Part shown: positions 32,974-42,668 of the stretch, piece after piece | Position numbering within the stretch: position 1 is the stretch's first letter | How the letters are laid out: every line of letters starts with the position of its first letter | Origin: Pasteurella multocida subsp. multocida OH4807 | GTDB taxonomy: Bacteria > Pseudomonadota > Gammaproteobacteria > Enterobacterales > Pasteurellaceae | Assembly: GCA_000973525.1 (NCBI GenBank) | Contig: CP004391.1 | Coordinates: 992,001 to 1,056,000, forward strand | Reading direction: 5' to 3' | Length of the DNA: 64,000 nucleotides | Translations under genes and position numbers: made by a program | The notes under the pieces: generated by a model | Told to the model about the DNA's origin: nothing | Databases searched by the model: none | The model's input: the letters and a program-made list of their open reading frames with translations, nothing else

Positions 32974-33465
32974 TTAATGAGGCGACATACTTTTCAGTAC
33001 ATTGTCCTTCAACACGATATGATGAAACAAAGCGGCAACAGCGTGGATTCCCGCCAAAGCAATAAAGCTATTTGCCAACCATTTGTGCGCTTTTCCAAGA
33101 GAAAAATCTACACTGTAATAAGGCAAGTTCCAACCGAATAACATAAAGTCATCCACATCTGCAGTTAAGGTTAAATAGCCCACCACTGGGGTGAGAATCA
33201 TACAAACATATAACAGCATTTGCACCGAATGTGCAACGATATGTTGTAAACGTGAAAGATTATGTACTGGTAATACATTGCGATATTGCACACGTAAAAT
33301 AATGCGTAATAGCAATAAAACCACGATAGCCATTCCACTCAACACGTGGATTTCCCCTATAACACCATCACCCGGTGGATAATCCCCCGTAAAATAAGCG
33401 GTTAACACAAAGAGCAATGTAAGCCAGTGAAGATAGATCATTGGTTTCGGATATTTTTGAGGCAT
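32974..33465 (-). CDS. cybB: Cytochrome b561
   Basis: Four-helix di-heme membrane protein; members oxidise quinol or reduce superoxide. The 163-residue product has histidine-bearing helices: MIYLHWLTLLFVLTAYF, GEIHVLSGMAIVVLLLLRIILR, LSRLQHIVAHSVQMLLYVCMIL and AHKWLANSFIALAGIHAVAALFHHIVLKD. The ATG at 33465 has AAAGGAA at normal spacing. Its physiological donor or acceptor is not shown by context. Confidence 0.9.
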   Translation of the reverse strand: MPQKYPKPMIYLHWLTLLFVLTAYFTGDYPPGDGVIGEIHVLSGMAIVVLLLLRIILRVQYRNVLPVHNLSRLQHIVAHSVQMLLYVCMILTPVVGYLTLTADVDDFMLFGWNLPYYSVDFSLGKAHKWLANSFIALAGIHAVAALFHHIVLKDNVLKSMSPH

Positions 33466-33583
33466 ATCAGATTCCTTTCCCACAAAGATTGAAATAAAAG
33501 TTTACATCAAAGCCGACAAGTTTTGTGTTTTTCAGCAAAACCCGTATAATTCGCAGCAAATTACGTCATTATAAACAAAAAAT

Positions 33584-34351
33584 ATGTCATTTAATAATCA
33601 AGATTCAGACAAACAACCAACCTTTGCCGATCAAAAACGAAAAACCGTTGAAGTAGCAGAATTTACCGAAGATGGTCGCTATAAGCGTAAAGTTCGCAGT
33701 TTTGTGTTGCGAACAGGGCGTTTAAGCGAGTTTCAGAAAAATGCAATGAATCAAAACTGGGGCTTTTATGGTTTAGAACACCAAAACGAACTGTTTGATT
33801 TCAAAAAAATTTACGGCAATGACAACCCTGTCATCTTAGAAATTGGCTTTGGAATGGGACATTCTTTAGTCGAAATGGCATTGCTAAATCCTGCTCGCAA
33901 TTATTTAGGCATTGAAGTGCACACGCCGGGGGTGGGCGCTTGTATTGCTACTGCAGTGGAAAAAGGCGTGAAAAACTTACGTGTGATTTGCCACGATGCC
34001 ACTGAAATTTTACGTGATTGCATTGCAGACGGTAGCTTAGGTGGGTTACAGTTGTTCTTCCCCGATCCTTGGCATAAAGCAAAACATCACAAACGCCGTA
34101 TTGTGCAAACGCACTTTGTTGAAAAAGTGATGCAAAAACTGATGCAAGGCGGATTTATCCATATGGCAACAGACTGGGAAAATTACGCAGAACATATGCT
34201 TGAAGTGTTACAACAAGCGGAAGGCTTACACAATACTTCAGCGACGAATGATTACATTCCACGCCCTGATTTTCGTCCATTGACGAAGTTCGAACAACGT
34301 GGTCACCGTTTAGGTCACGGCGTGTGGGATTTATATTTCACAAAAAAATAA
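33584..34351 (+). CDS. trmB: tRNA (guanine-N7-)-methyltransferase
   Basis: SAM-dependent enzyme forming m7G46 in tRNA variable loops. The 255-residue product has [18 protein letters not shown] (SAM-binding motif), [13 protein letters not shown], and [20 protein letters not shown], the TrmB signature. Divergent from cybB and followed after 81 bases by yggL, as in other gammaproteobacteria. Confidence 0.97.
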   Translation: MSFNNQDSDKQPTFADQKRKTVEVAEFTEDGRYKRKVRSFVLRTGRLSEFQKNAMNQNWGFYGLEHQNELFDFKKIYGNDNPVILEIGFGMGHSLVEMALLNPARNYLGIEVHTPGVGACIATAVEKGVKNLRVICHDATEILRDCIADGSLGGLQLFFPDPWHKAKHHKRRIVQTHFVEKVMQKLMQGGFIHMATDWENYAEHMLEVLQQAEGLHNTSATNDYIPRPDFRPLTKFEQRGHRLGHGVWDLYFTKK

Positions 34352-34432
34352 AAAAATAGACCGCACTTTAGAGTCAAGTCGTGGCATAATTTGCCGACAG
34401 AATTTTATCAGCCAACAGAGAGGAGAATCCAA

Positions 34433-34777
34433 ATGGCGATCAAACGTAACAGAAGACAACGTAAAAAAATGCATCTTGCAGAATTCCAAGAATTAGGCTT
34501 CTTAGTCAATTGGCAATTTGCAGAAGGGACTGCTATTGATCAAATTGATGAAGTTGTTGATCGCTTTATTCGCGAAGTGATCCAACCAAATGGCTTAGCT
34601 TATGAAGGTAGCGGCTACTTACATTGGGAAGGCTTAGTCTGTTTAGAAGCTCTTGGAAAATGTGACGAAAGCCACCGCACTTTAGTAAAAGAATGGTTAG
34701 AGAAAAACGGCTTACAACAAATTGAAATCAGTCAATTATTTGACATTTGGTGGGAATACCCAGCGAAAGAGGTCTAA
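34433..34777 (+). CDS. yggL: YggL family protein (DUF469)
   Basis: Small protein associated with ribosomes in E. coli; exact role unclear. The 114-residue product MAIKRNRRQRKKMHLAEFQELGFLVNWQFAEGT has a basic N-terminus and the conserved GYLHWEGLVCLE segment. The ATG at 34433 follows GAGAGGAGAATCC, a strong Shine-Dalgarno. Two exact uptake signals flank or lie in it (34370-34378, 34674-34682). Confidence 0.9.
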   Translation: MAIKRNRRQRKKMHLAEFQELGFLVNWQFAEGTAIDQIDEVVDRFIREVIQPNGLAYEGSGYLHWEGLVCLEALGKCDESHRTLVKEWLEKNGLQQIEISQLFDIWWEYPAKEV

Positions 34778-34787
34778 TCATTTTCAC

Positions 34788-34814
34788 AAGGCGAGCAAGA
34801 TGTTCGCCTTTTTC
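34788..34814 (+). terminator. yggL terminator
   Basis: AAGGCGA (34788-34794) pairs with TCGCCTT (34804-34810), with a T-run after it. Confidence 0.85.
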
Positions 34815-34904
34815 ATTTTAATCTATGCACAATTGTTTGTGTCAATCGTATAAATGCTTGACGAATCGCCCTTTCAAGCGTAACATTCGCCGCGATTTAG
34901 TAAC

Positions 34905-34961
34905 ATGAGGACATACACTTTGGACAGTCACAGTCGATACCGAATTGAGTTTTTACTGTAA
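34905..34961 (+). CDS. Candidate corA leader peptide (CorL-like), 18 aa
   Basis: An 18-codon open frame MRTYTLDSHSRYRIEFLL stands in the leader of corA, 203 bases before the corA start. Its stop codon (34959-34961) coincides with the 5' base of a 10-bp hairpin. In Salmonella corA mRNA a short translated leader frame, corL, governs Rho-dependent termination in the leader; this could be the Pasteurellaceae counterpart. No clear Shine-Dalgarno precedes the ATG, which lowers confidence. Homology to enterobacterial CorL could not be tested. Confidence 0.45.
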   Translation: MRTYTLDSHSRYRIEFLL

Positions 34962-35125
34962 CTTTCGCTATTTCCCCTGTATCAGCGAAAGTTCGCTGAT
35001 AGATCTAAAACTATTCATCATTCGGAATCTTTTTGCGGTTATTGAAATATCGGTAACCAATAACAAACGAAAAACTTAACACCGCTTTTAACACAATACG
35101 TGATTTTCGTTTGATTTCTTTTGTT
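34960..35125 (+). promoter_or_regulatory. Structured corA 5' leader with alternative hairpins
   Basis: Four stems can form. H1: AACTTTCGCT (34960-34969) with AGCGAAAGTT (34984-34993), perfect 10 bp. H2: ATCAGCGAA (34981-34989) with TTCGCTGAT (34992-35000), 9 bp, sharing bases with H1 so only one can exist at a time. H3: GTTATTG (35038-35044) with CAATAAC (35058-35064). H4: CAAACGAAAA (35064-35073) with TTTTCGTTTG (35104-35113), followed by ATTTCTTTTGTT, terminator-like. This resembles a translation-coupled attenuator for the magnesium channel gene. Confidence 0.6.
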
Positions 35126-35164
35126 CACTGCGTTGTTCATAATCCAATTAAGGAGTATGACAAA

Positions 35165-36115
35165 ATGATTAATGCTTTCACATTAGAAGATGCGCGCCTC
35201 GTCCGCATTGATGAAGCTGAGAATGCTCAATTAAACAATGCGATTTGGCTTGATTTGCTTGAGCCAACAAGTGAAGAGCGCGAAATTCTACAAGACAATT
35301 TAGGACAAAGCCTCGCCACATTTCTTGAATTAGAAGATATCGAAGCATCTGCGCGTTTCTTTGAAGATGAAGATGGGTTGCACCTACACTCTTTCTTTTA
35401 CTGCGAAGATGAAGAGGATTATGCCGACTTAGCCAGTGTGGCATTTACCGTTCGTGATGGACGCCTTTTCACATTACGTGACAGAGAATTGCCAGCCTTT
35501 CGTTTATATCGAATGCGTTCGCGCAGCCAGCGTCTAATTGAATGCAATGCGTATGAAGTCTTACTAGATTTATTTGAGACAAAAATTGAGCAATTAGCCG
35601 ATGTCATTGAGACAGTGTATTCTGACTTAGAAAAGTTAAGTCGCGTCATTCTTGATGGAACACAAGGTGAAGCATTTGATCAAGCACTCGCTACGCTCAC
35701 AGAACAAGAAGATACCAGCTCAAAAGTCCGTTTATGCTTAATGGATACACAACGTGCATTAAGCTTCTTGGTACGTAAAACACGTCTTCCAGCCAACCAG
35801 CTTGAACAAGCACGTGAAATTTTACGCGACATTGAATCGTTACAACCACATAATGAATCGCTTTTCCAACGTGTCAACTTCTTGATGCAAGCGGCAATGG
35901 GTTTCATTAGTATTGAACAAAACCGTATAATTAAAATCTTCTCGGTCGTTTCGGTGATCTTCCTGCCACCAACATTAGTGGCATCTAACTATGGAATGAA
36001 CTTTGAAATGATGCCTGAGCTAGGATTAAAATTTGGTTACCCAATGGCACTTGGGTTAATGGCACTAGCCGCCTTTGCACCTTATTGGTATTTCAAACGC
36101 AAAGGTTGGTTATAA
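35165..36115 (+). CDS. corA: Magnesium/cobalt channel CorA
   Basis: Pentameric inner-membrane Mg2+ (Co2+, Ni2+) channel. The ATG at 35165 (after AAGGAGTATGACAAA) gives 316 residues, the same length as E. coli CorA. A large acidic N-terminal cytosolic domain precedes two C-terminal helices (about 258-278 and 290-310) joined by the selectivity loop [11 protein letters not shown]. The C-terminus is the typical basic KRKGWL. yggT follows after 16 bases. Confidence 0.97.
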   Translation: MINAFTLEDARLVRIDEAENAQLNNAIWLDLLEPTSEEREILQDNLGQSLATFLELEDIEASARFFEDEDGLHLHSFFYCEDEEDYADLASVAFTVRDGRLFTLRDRELPAFRLYRMRSRSQRLIECNAYEVLLDLFETKIEQLADVIETVYSDLEKLSRVILDGTQGEAFDQALATLTEQEDTSSKVRLCLMDTQRALSFLVRKTRLPANQLEQAREILRDIESLQPHNESLFQRVNFLMQAAMGFISIEQNRIIKIFSVVSVIFLPPTLVASNYGMNFEMMPELGLKFGYPMALGLMALAAFAPYWYFKRKGWL

Positions 36116-36131
36116 AATTGAAGGTAATAAA

Positions 36132-36698
36132 ATGAACTCAGGACAATTATTAATTTTTACACTCATTGATGTGTATGGCTTTATTTTGGTTTTACGTGCA
36201 TGGTTCCAGTTTAGTCAAGTGGATTTTTATAATCCCTTGTCTCAAGGATTGGTAAAAATCACCCAACCCGTACTCGCACCTTTCCGCACGATTATTCCTA
36301 CATTTAAAAATATTGATTTCGCGGCATTATTTGTTGCATTTGTTTTATTCAGTGCTAAATTTCCACTTGCTCATTTAGTTGGAAATTTATTTATCGCTAA
36401 TGCAAGTTTCTTTGACTATTCTGCAGTAGGTGGGCTCTCTTTGCTTCGTACTTATGGTAAAGCCATTTTTTATGTACTTTTACTGGGTGCAATTATGAGT
36501 TGGTTTAACCGTAGCCCAAATCCTATGCAATTTGTCTTGCATCAGTTAACTGCCCCTCTCTTAAAACCTATTCAACGCATTTTACCTAATACAGGTATGA
36601 TCGACTTTTCCCCTATGGTATTAGCCTTTGCGCTTTTCTTCTCGGATAAAATCTTACTAGATTTATTCGGCACATACTGGCTACTCGCCAGTTATTAA
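36132..36698 (+). CDS. yggT: YggT family membrane protein
   Basis: Integral membrane protein with two YggT repeats (about 1-90 and 100-188); each has helix-loop-helix with FNPLSQ/ITQPVLAPFRTIIP in the first and LHQLTAPLLKPIQRILPNTGMIDFSPMV in the second. The 188 residues fit the family. Function is unsettled; an osmotic or potassium role has been proposed for the E. coli protein. The ATG at 36132 has AAGGTAATAA upstream. It forms corA-yggT-yggU on one strand. Confidence 0.9.
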   Translation: MNSGQLLIFTLIDVYGFILVLRAWFQFSQVDFYNPLSQGLVKITQPVLAPFRTIIPTFKNIDFAALFVAFVLFSAKFPLAHLVGNLFIANASFFDYSAVGGLSLLRTYGKAIFYVLLLGAIMSWFNRSPNPMQFVLHQLTAPLLKPIQRILPNTGMIDFSPMVLAFALFFSDKILLDLFGTYWLLASY

Positions 36699-36707
36699 AA
36701 GTGCGGT
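36699..36707. repeat. DNA uptake signal, yggT-yggU gap
   Basis: Exact AAGTGCGGT immediately after the yggT stop codon. Confidence 0.85.
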
Positions 36708-36731
36708 TGCATTTCAAGGAATGTTGTCATC

Positions 36732-37037
36732 ATGATGCTCCCAGCAGTAGAAAAACAAGGTGAGGACTTACGGTTGCGGATCTTTCTGCAGCCGAAAGCG
36801 AGCAAAGATCAAATCCTTGGTATCCATGATAACGAACTCAAAATCATGCTAACTGCCCCACCCATTGATGGCAAAGCGAATGCTCACTTACTCAAATTCT
36901 TAAGTAAAATCTTCAAGGTCGCAAAAAACAGTATTATTTTAGAAAAAGGCGAGCTCAATCGACATAAGCAGGTTTTTATCCCTGCACCGAAAATGATCCC
37001 AGCAGATATCTTAGCGTTACTCAAAGAACAAGTTTGA
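36732..37037 (+). CDS. yggU: YggU family protein (DUF167)
   Basis: Small conserved protein of unknown function, 101 residues. The DUF167 core LRIFLQPKASKDQILGIHDNELKIMLTAPPIDGKANAHLLKFLSKIFKVAKNSIILEKGELNRHKQVFI is complete. Start is either of two adjacent ATGs. Close behind yggT, as in E. coli. Confidence 0.93.
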   Translation: MMLPAVEKQGEDLRLRIFLQPKASKDQILGIHDNELKIMLTAPPIDGKANAHLLKFLSKIFKVAKNSIILEKGELNRHKQVFIPAPKMIPADILALLKEQV

Positions 37038-37103
37038 GCGTTGATGAAAATGAATGAAAAATGTGTGCAATAAAAACGACATAGCGCGTTTTCTGTTTTA
37101 TTC

Positions 37104-37136
37104 GGTTAGGTCAATTTCTGATGTTTTGACCTAACC
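37104..37136. terminator. Dyad between convergent yggU and glmU
   Basis: A perfect 10-bp stem, GGTTAGGTCA (37104-37113) with TGACCTAACC (37127-37136). There is no strong T-run on either strand, so termination may be partial or factor-assisted. Confidence 0.6.
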
Positions 37137-37171
37137 TATTGAGCAATCACATCATGTCACATCAAATTCGG

Positions 37172-38548
37172 CTATTTTTTATCTTTTTTGGTTGGGCGTT
37201 GCCAGCCTTGAATATGGCGTTGTGGTACACGGCTGATAACAAGCTCACCAGAGTTAATATTTTTTGTCACCGTCGTCCCAGCGCCAATCGTCGCATCATT
37301 CTCGACAGTAACGGGGGCAACAAGCTGTACATCAGACCCGACAAAAACGTTATCTCCAATACAAGTTTTGAATTTATTCGCTCCATCATAGTTGCACGTA
37401 ATCACACCTGCACCAATATTACAATATTGCCCAATTTCTGCATCACCCACATAACTCAAATGATTAACTTTAGATCCTTTGCCAATCTCTGCTTTTTTAA
37501 TTTCAACGAAATTACCAATGTGGGTTTCCTCTGCGAGTACCGCACCCGGACGTAAACGTGAAAATGGTCCAATTTGAGCGGCATTCCCGATAGTAGTATC
37601 TTCTAAAACAGAGTAGGGTTTAATGTCCACATCATCACCAATTTCGCAATTTTTTAAGATACATCCAGCCCCGATGCGAACACGATGCCCTAATTTCACT
37701 TGTCCTTCAATGATAACATTTATGTCAATTTCAACATCTTTTCCATGTGTTAATTCACCTCGTAAATCAAAACGCGCAGGATCAGCTAATGCCACGCCTG
37801 CCAATAGCAATTTATCCGCTTGCTTATGCTGATAGTAACGCTCTAAGCGAGCTAATTGTTGACGGTTATTAACACCTTCCACTTCCATGAAATCATCCGC
37901 TTGAACAGCAATCACTTGGCAACCTTGTTGATTAGCAAGACCAATGACATCTGTAATATAATACTCTCCCTGTGCATTATTATTCGTCAGTTGACTTAGC
38001 CATTTCTTCAAATTTTTACCATCCGCAACCAATACGCCTGTATTAATTTCTTGGATTTTCAATTGTTCCGCATTCGCATCTTTTTGCTCAACAATGGCTA
38101 CGACTTGTCCTTGCTTGCGTACAATACGACCATAACCCGTTGGGTTATCCAATACGACTGTCAATAACGCAATGCCATTGTCAGGTTTTGCCGCAATCAG
38201 TTTTTGCAGAGTCTCAGGCGTGATTAATGGACCATCACCATATAGCATTAAAATATTCTCATCATCTGCAAAAAAAGGGGCTGCCTGTTGCATGGCATGA
38301 CCAGTACCAAGTTGTTCTGCTTGAAAAACCCAATTAACAGGCTCATCACACAGTCTTGCTTGCATAATTTCTCCACCGTGCCCATACACTAAATGTATAT
38401 TTTTCGCATGAATTGATTTCACCGTATCAATCACATGTTTCACCATAGGTTTACCCGCGATGCTATGCAGTACTTTTGGTAAATCGGAATACATGCGAGT
38501 CCCTTTACCAGCGGCTAAAATGACGATACTTAATGCTTTCTTTTCCAT
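37172..38548 (-). CDS. glmU: Bifunctional UDP-GlcNAc pyrophosphorylase / GlcN-1-P acetyltransferase
   Basis: Makes UDP-N-acetylglucosamine for peptidoglycan and lipopolysaccharide. Residues 1-230 form the uridyltransferase ([49 protein letters not shown]). Residues 250-458 form a left-handed beta-helix acetyltransferase with hexapeptide repeats ([58 protein letters not shown]). 458 residues is the usual length. Confidence 0.98.
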   Translation of the reverse strand: MEKKALSIVILAAGKGTRMYSDLPKVLHSIAGKPMVKHVIDTVKSIHAKNIHLVYGHGGEIMQARLCDEPVNWVFQAEQLGTGHAMQQAAPFFADDENILMLYGDGPLITPETLQKLIAAKPDNGIALLTVVLDNPTGYGRIVRKQGQVVAIVEQKDANAEQLKIQEINTGVLVADGKNLKKWLSQLTNNNAQGEYYITDVIGLANQQGCQVIAVQADDFMEVEGVNNRQQLARLERYYQHKQADKLLLAGVALADPARFDLRGELTHGKDVEIDINVIIEGQVKLGHRVRIGAGCILKNCEIGDDVDIKPYSVLEDTTIGNAAQIGPFSRLRPGAVLAEETHIGNFVEIKKAEIGKGSKVNHLSYVGDAEIGQYCNIGAGVITCNYDGANKFKTCIGDNVFVGSDVQLVAPVTVENDATIGAGTTVTKNINSGELVISRVPQRHIQGWQRPTKKDKK

Positions 38549-38725
38549 AATAGTCTCTTATTTATTGATTAACGGATGAATAGGCAAAATTATAATCTAA
38601 CTTTACGAGAAAAATAAGCGCAGCATTGTGAAAACAAAGGAAATTGTCAGATAAGACAAAGCAGTGTATAGTACATCTCGGTTTGTTAAGGATAACAACC
38701 TAACTTATTGTTTAAGGATGAAAAT

Positions 38726-39256
38726 ATGAACAAATTATCATTAAAACTCGGCGTAGCATTACTCGCTTCTGTCTATTTAGTCGCATGTGATCAAACAACA
38801 CCCCCAGAAACTAAAGCAACCGTAGATACCTCTACAACATATATCCAAACAGATCCCAAAGAAGACTTTAAACGACTTGCCGCGTTTCAAATTGCGCAAA
38901 ACGAGCAAGTCAACCGTTTAAACCAGCAACTGATCGATACCATTCAAACCCGTGATATGAATGCAAGAGAAGCTGTATTGCTAAAATTCTCTCAAGAAGT
39001 AGATCGTATCGTCAACGCACTTGATGCGTTACCTATTTATAGCCCTGAAATTCAGCCGCTTAAAGAAAAAGCGAAACGTCTATTAATTACATCATCAGAA
39101 TTAATGACAGATAACGTAAAATTACAACAACATCCATCTGAAGAAGGGGCTAAAGCGTTGTTAATGAAGCGTGATGCGTTATTAAGAATGTCCGATGAAT
39201 TTACACAACTTAACAATGAATTGGCTGATAAATACGGTGTCACGACAACACCATAA
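38726..39256 (+). CDS. Uncharacterised lipoprotein
   Basis: I do not recognise a domain. The 176-residue product starts at 38726 with a lipobox signal (LKLGVALLASVYLVACDQTT). The mature part is mainly helical and charged (KEDFKRLAAFQIAQNEQVNRLNQQLIDTIQTRDMNAREAVLLKFSQEVDRIVNALD), with no cysteines after the lipid site. It is divergent from glmU and convergent with rsmJ. Probably envelope-associated; function unknown. Confidence 0.82.
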   Translation: MNKLSLKLGVALLASVYLVACDQTTPPETKATVDTSTTYIQTDPKEDFKRLAAFQIAQNEQVNRLNQQLIDTIQTRDMNAREAVLLKFSQEVDRIVNALDALPIYSPEIQPLKEKAKRLLITSSELMTDNVKLQQHPSEEGAKALLMKRDALLRMSDEFTQLNNELADKYGVTTTP

Positions 39257-39280
39257 TTGTCCATACTGTCCCTAAATCAA

Positions 39281-39318
39281 TAGCCGCCCGTTTTCTTGAA
39301 AAGCTAAACGTGCGGTTA
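39281..39318. terminator. Imperfect terminator hairpin, lipoprotein / rsmJ
   Basis: TAGCCGCCCGTTT pairs imperfectly with AAACGTGCGGTTA (39306-39318) between convergent genes. Mismatches and a weak T-run make this tentative. Confidence 0.4.
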
Positions 39319-39361
39319 TTTCGTTTCGGCGGAAATAATCCCTAACTTATATTTTATTTAC

Positions 39362-40126
39362 TTAATCCTCTTGACAAATATAGATATCAAAACGATGGCT
39401 TTTGGTTTCACGAGTAAACTGTGGTGCAACCTGCGCGAGAAAATCTGCATAATCGGGACGTTTCACAACAACTCGTTTCTTAGCGAGTCGCAAAGCTGGA
39501 GCAAGCAAGTTATCTGCATCTAAATCGCCCCCGACTAAGTGCTGAAAAACACGCATTTCTTTCTTAACAAGTGCACTTTTTTGTTTATGAGGGTACATAG
39601 GGTCAAGATAAACCACATCAGCAAAATCGCTCATTGGATCCAATTCTGCAATATGCTTTACATCTAATAAACGCATATTTTTTTGCATCATTTCACCAAT
39701 TTCCGCATCTGCATAAGCACGTTGTAGACCATCTTCCAACAATAAACGAACAACTGGATGACGCTCAACAAGGCGGATTTGACAACCTAACGCGGCTAAA
39801 ACAAACGCATCGCGCCCTAGTCCCGCTGTTGCATCAATCACATTGGGCAAATAAGCTTTCTTAATCCCTACTGCTTTTGCGATCGCTTCGCCTCGTCCAC
39901 CACCAAATTTTCTGCGGTGAGCTAAGGCTCCGTTAATGAAATCCACATATACCGCGCCTAATTTTGCTTCATCTAATTTACGTAGCTCTATACGAAGTTG
40001 TCCTTGATCATCTTCGCATTGAACTAAGGCTAAAATACTTGCTGGGTCTTGTTCTAAACCCGCGTCTATACAACGAGCAAAAAAATGGGATGCGTCATTT
40101 GTTTCACAAATCAGCTGAATCTTCAT
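39362..40126 (-). CDS. rsmJ: 16S rRNA (guanine1516-N2)-methyltransferase
   Basis: SAM-dependent enzyme modifying the small-subunit rRNA. The 254-residue product has [25 protein letters not shown], the SAM motif [19 protein letters not shown] and the DPMYPHK motif characteristic of RsmJ (YhiQ). It lies 3 bases downstream of trmA on the same strand, so two RNA methyltransferases share an operon. Confidence 0.93.
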   Translation of the reverse strand: MKIQLICETNDASHFFARCIDAGLEQDPASILALVQCEDDQGQLRIELRKLDEAKLGAVYVDFINGALAHRRKFGGGRGEAIAKAVGIKKAYLPNVIDATAGLGRDAFVLAALGCQIRLVERHPVVRLLLEDGLQRAYADAEIGEMMQKNMRLLDVKHIAELDPMSDFADVVYLDPMYPHKQKSALVKKEMRVFQHLVGGDLDADNLLAPALRLAKKRVVVKRPDYADFLAQVAPQFTRETKSHRFDIYICQED

Positions 40127-40129
40127 ACC

Positions 40130-41227
40130 TTACTTCCGAATTAACCATACACCCGTTTCCATGTGGTCTGTATAGGGAAATTGATCGAACAATGCCGCTT
40201 TCTCAATACGATGGGTTTGACAAAGTGTGTGCAAATTATCGCATAGTGTATGTGGATTACAGGAAATATACAAAATACGTTCATACTGCTGTACTAATTT
40301 GACAGTTTCATCATCTAAACCCGCACGTGGTGGATCAACAAAAATCGTATTACATTGGTAAGTTGTGAGATCGATTCCTTTCAAACGATTAAAAGCACGT
40401 ACGCCATTCATCGCTTGAGTAAACTCTTCTGCAGACATGCGAATAATTTGTAAGTTATTAATCTTATTTGCTGCAATATTAAATTGAGCGGCACTCACTG
40501 ATGGCTTCGCAATTTCGGTTGCCAATACTTTACGGAAGTTTTGTGCGAGGGCAATTGAAAAATTGCCATTTCCACAATACAGTTCTAATAAATCCCCTTG
40601 ACTTTCCGCCGTACAGGCAATCGCCCATTCCAACATTTTCTGGTTTACTATCGCATTCGGCTGAGTAAAACTGTTTTCAACCTGACGGTAAATATACGCT
40701 TTATTTTGTACCGTCAAGACTTCATCAACAAAGTCATGTTCCAAACAAATTTTCTGTTTGCTCGCACGCCCAATAATCTGTAGATCAAACCCTTGCGCTA
40801 GCAATGTTGCTTTTAATTGTCTGGCTGCAATAGTCCATTGTTCATCCAGTTCCTTGTGGTACAGCAAACTGACTATGATTTTATTACTTAATGTACTTAA
40901 ATAATCAATTTGAAACAGTCGATGTTGCAATACGGGTTCAAGTTTGATTAATGACAACAAAGCGTTCATCATTTGATTAATCAACTGGCTCACAATAGGA
41001 AAAGTGTCCACACGATAGCGCTGGCGAGTGTCTTGATCAAACATGATGTGGTAAATCTCACCTTTGTCGTGCCAAATTCTAAACTCAGCGCGCATTCTAT
41101 AGTGTTGTACAGGTGAAGCAAATACCGTTAATTCGGGTGCATGAAAGGGAGCTAAAAGTGCGGTAAGTTTTTGCTGTTTTTCAGCCAGCAATTGATCATA
41201 TTGTTCGATAGGAAGCAAACTTTGCAT
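40130..41227 (-). CDS. trmA: tRNA/tmRNA (uracil-C5)-methyltransferase TrmA
   Basis: Forms 5-methyluridine-54 in the T loop. The product shows [47 protein letters not shown], the SAM motif [26 protein letters not shown] and the catalytic Cys in [15 protein letters not shown]. The ATG at 41227 gives 365 residues, one fewer than E. coli TrmA; a TTG ten codons upstream is less likely. An exact uptake signal is inside at 41156-41164. Confidence 0.96.
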   Translation of the reverse strand: MQSLLPIEQYDQLLAEKQQKLTALLAPFHAPELTVFASPVQHYRMRAEFRIWHDKGEIYHIMFDQDTRQRYRVDTFPIVSQLINQMMNALLSLIKLEPVLQHRLFQIDYLSTLSNKIIVSLLYHKELDEQWTIAARQLKATLLAQGFDLQIIGRASKQKICLEHDFVDEVLTVQNKAYIYRQVENSFTQPNAIVNQKMLEWAIACTAESQGDLLELYCGNGNFSIALAQNFRKVLATEIAKPSVSAAQFNIAANKINNLQIIRMSAEEFTQAMNGVRAFNRLKGIDLTTYQCNTIFVDPPRAGLDDETVKLVQQYERILYISCNPHTLCDNLHTLCQTHRIEKAALFDQFPYTDHMETGVWLIRK

Positions 41228-41262
41228 GAGATACGTTCTATATTGTGTGATGTTCAACTAAA

Positions 41263-41302
41263 AATAAAAGGCTCGGTTTCTCTCATTCGCCAAGCCTTTT
41301 AT
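41263..41302 (-). terminator. maoP terminator
   Basis: AAAAGGCT pairs with AGCCTTTT across a 20-base loop, followed on the minus strand by ATTTTTAG. Confidence 0.75.
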
Positions 41303-41319
41303 TCTTTCAAACTAGATGA

Positions 41320-41649
41320 TTATTCTGCTGAGAAATCGTCGAGATTATCCGTACCCACAACACCTGATAACGTATACACTCGCTTAGTTGTTGAAATACG
41401 TGAGCGATATTTATTCCAAGTTTTTTCTAAGAACGTTTCAGGTTGGCGTTCACCACGGCAGAAAGCAACAAACTCTTTTTCCTCTTTTGTTACAGGGGCA
41501 CGCTCACCTGAATCCAACGCCTTAAATGCTTGACCATATTGCTCAAGTGCTTGTGATTCTTTGATGGTGTAATCGCCGTGACGTGAAAAGCCTCTTGGGT
41601 AATTTTTGTCATCGAAAAAACGACGTGTAACACTAAAACTTTCTGCCAT
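41320..41649 (-). CDS. maoP: Macrodomain Ori organisation protein MaoP (DUF413)
   Basis: In E. coli MaoP, with the site maoS, organises the Ori macrodomain. The 109-residue product [42 protein letters not shown] matches E. coli YifE/MaoP closely, including [20 protein letters not shown]. The acidic tail is short (DNLDDFSAE). No maoS-like site was identified, since I do not have its sequence to compare. Confidence 0.93.
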   Translation of the reverse strand: MAESFSVTRRFFDDKNYPRGFSRHGDYTIKESQALEQYGQAFKALDSGERAPVTKEEKEFVAFCRGERQPETFLEKTWNKYRSRISTTKRVYTLSGVVGTDNLDDFSAE

Positions 41650-41706
41650 AATATCCTCTACGAATAATCTCTGTTATTAAAAACGACGCATTAAACCAAT
41701 TTTTTA

Positions 41707-42324
41707 TTATTTTTGCAATAAACCTTTTACAGTTTCTACATAATCTTTGACAAAAGCCTCATTACTGTTAGTACTCAGTCCTTCTGGTTTTACACGATAA
41801 CGATTATTAATGTAAAAATCTGGCACGCCACGTACTTTCAATTCTTCTGCGGCATGAATTTGTTTATTCATTAACGCAGTCACAGCAAAGCTGTTAATTC
41901 CACCATCAAATTGCTCAGCTGGAATACCTTTATCTAAGAAAATTTGTCGAATATCACCCATTGAACGCAGGGCATTTTTTTGCGCAGCCTGAAATAGTGC
42001 TTCTTTCACTTTTTCTTCCACTCCTGTTGCCACCGCAAAAGACCAAGCACGTGTTAGATTTTCACCTTGTGGTCCTAAAAAGTTCACATGATATTGTTTT
42101 AACTCTACCCCTTGAGGCAAACTGGCTTTCACCTTAGCAGGAATTTTGTATTCATATTCAAAGGAATAACAATGTGGGCAATAGAATGAGAAAAACTCAA
42201 CCACTTCAGGTTGTGCCGAATGGGCAGTAGTTAATGCCGTATAGTGTTTACCTTCCGTTAAGTTGTGCGCCTGTACAGTCAATACCGAGAAAAATGAGAC
42301 GAAAACTAAAAACAATTTTTTCAT
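41707..42324 (-). CDS. dsbA: Thiol:disulfide interchange protein DsbA
   Basis: Periplasmic oxidase that introduces disulfides. A signal peptide (KKLFLVFVSFFSVLTVQA) precedes the thioredoxin fold with the DsbA active site FFSFYCPHCYSFEYEY and the cis-Pro loop RGVPDFYINNRY. The 205-residue length is typical. It follows yihD by 13 bases; the mobA / yihD-dsbA arrangement mirrors the E. coli locus but lacks rdoA between yihD and dsbA. Confidence 0.97.
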   Translation of the reverse strand: MKKLFLVFVSFFSVLTVQAHNLTEGKHYTALTTAHSAQPEVVEFFSFYCPHCYSFEYEYKIPAKVKASLPQGVELKQYHVNFLGPQGENLTRAWSFAVATGVEEKVKEALFQAAQKNALRSMGDIRQIFLDKGIPAEQFDGGINSFAVTALMNKQIHAAEELKVRGVPDFYINNRYRVKPEGLSTNSNEAFVKDYVETVKGLLQK

Positions 42325-42337
42325 TTGAAATCCTTAA

Positions 42338-42604
42338 CTATTTAATAATTCCGCGTGCTTTCAATAGTGCGGTCTTAAAATCTTCTTCATAATCTTTTTT
42401 AATGCCGGGAATGGGCTCATGTTTATCTGTGCCATGCATTTTTAACTGATAGATAATCACTTCATCCGTTAATTCTGCAACAGGCTTATCGAACCCAGCT
42501 TCATCAGCAATCTTCTGCAAAATTTGTAACAAATGCAGATCAGGCTCTTTAGACCAATAAGGCTGTAAAAGTTCCAATACTTCGTTTAAACGATGACATT
42601 TCAT
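42338..42604 (-). CDS. yihD: YihD family protein (DUF1040)
   Basis: Small conserved protein of unknown function, 88 residues: [59 protein letters not shown]. The ATG at 42604 has AAGGAAAACTTT upstream and matches the family start. Divergent from mobA and probably co-transcribed with dsbA. Confidence 0.92.
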   Translation of the reverse strand: MKCHRLNEVLELLQPYWSKEPDLHLLQILQKIADEAGFDKPVAELTDEVIIYQLKMHGTDKHEPIPGIKKDYEEDFKTALLKARGIIK

Positions 42605-42668
42605 AAAGTTTTCCTTATGATTGAAAAAATTTTTTTGAATCATACTGTAATTAAGTAAAGAAGAAAAT

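Noticed and set aside
34861..35164. Known magnesium riboswitch (M-box) before corA
   Set aside because: The conserved M-box sequence blocks were not seen; the leader frame plus alternative hairpins is a different architecture.
37139..37555. 138-codon plus-strand frame opposite glmU
   Set aside because: It lies antisense to the conserved beta-helix coding region of glmU and has no family-like sequence; a shadow frame.
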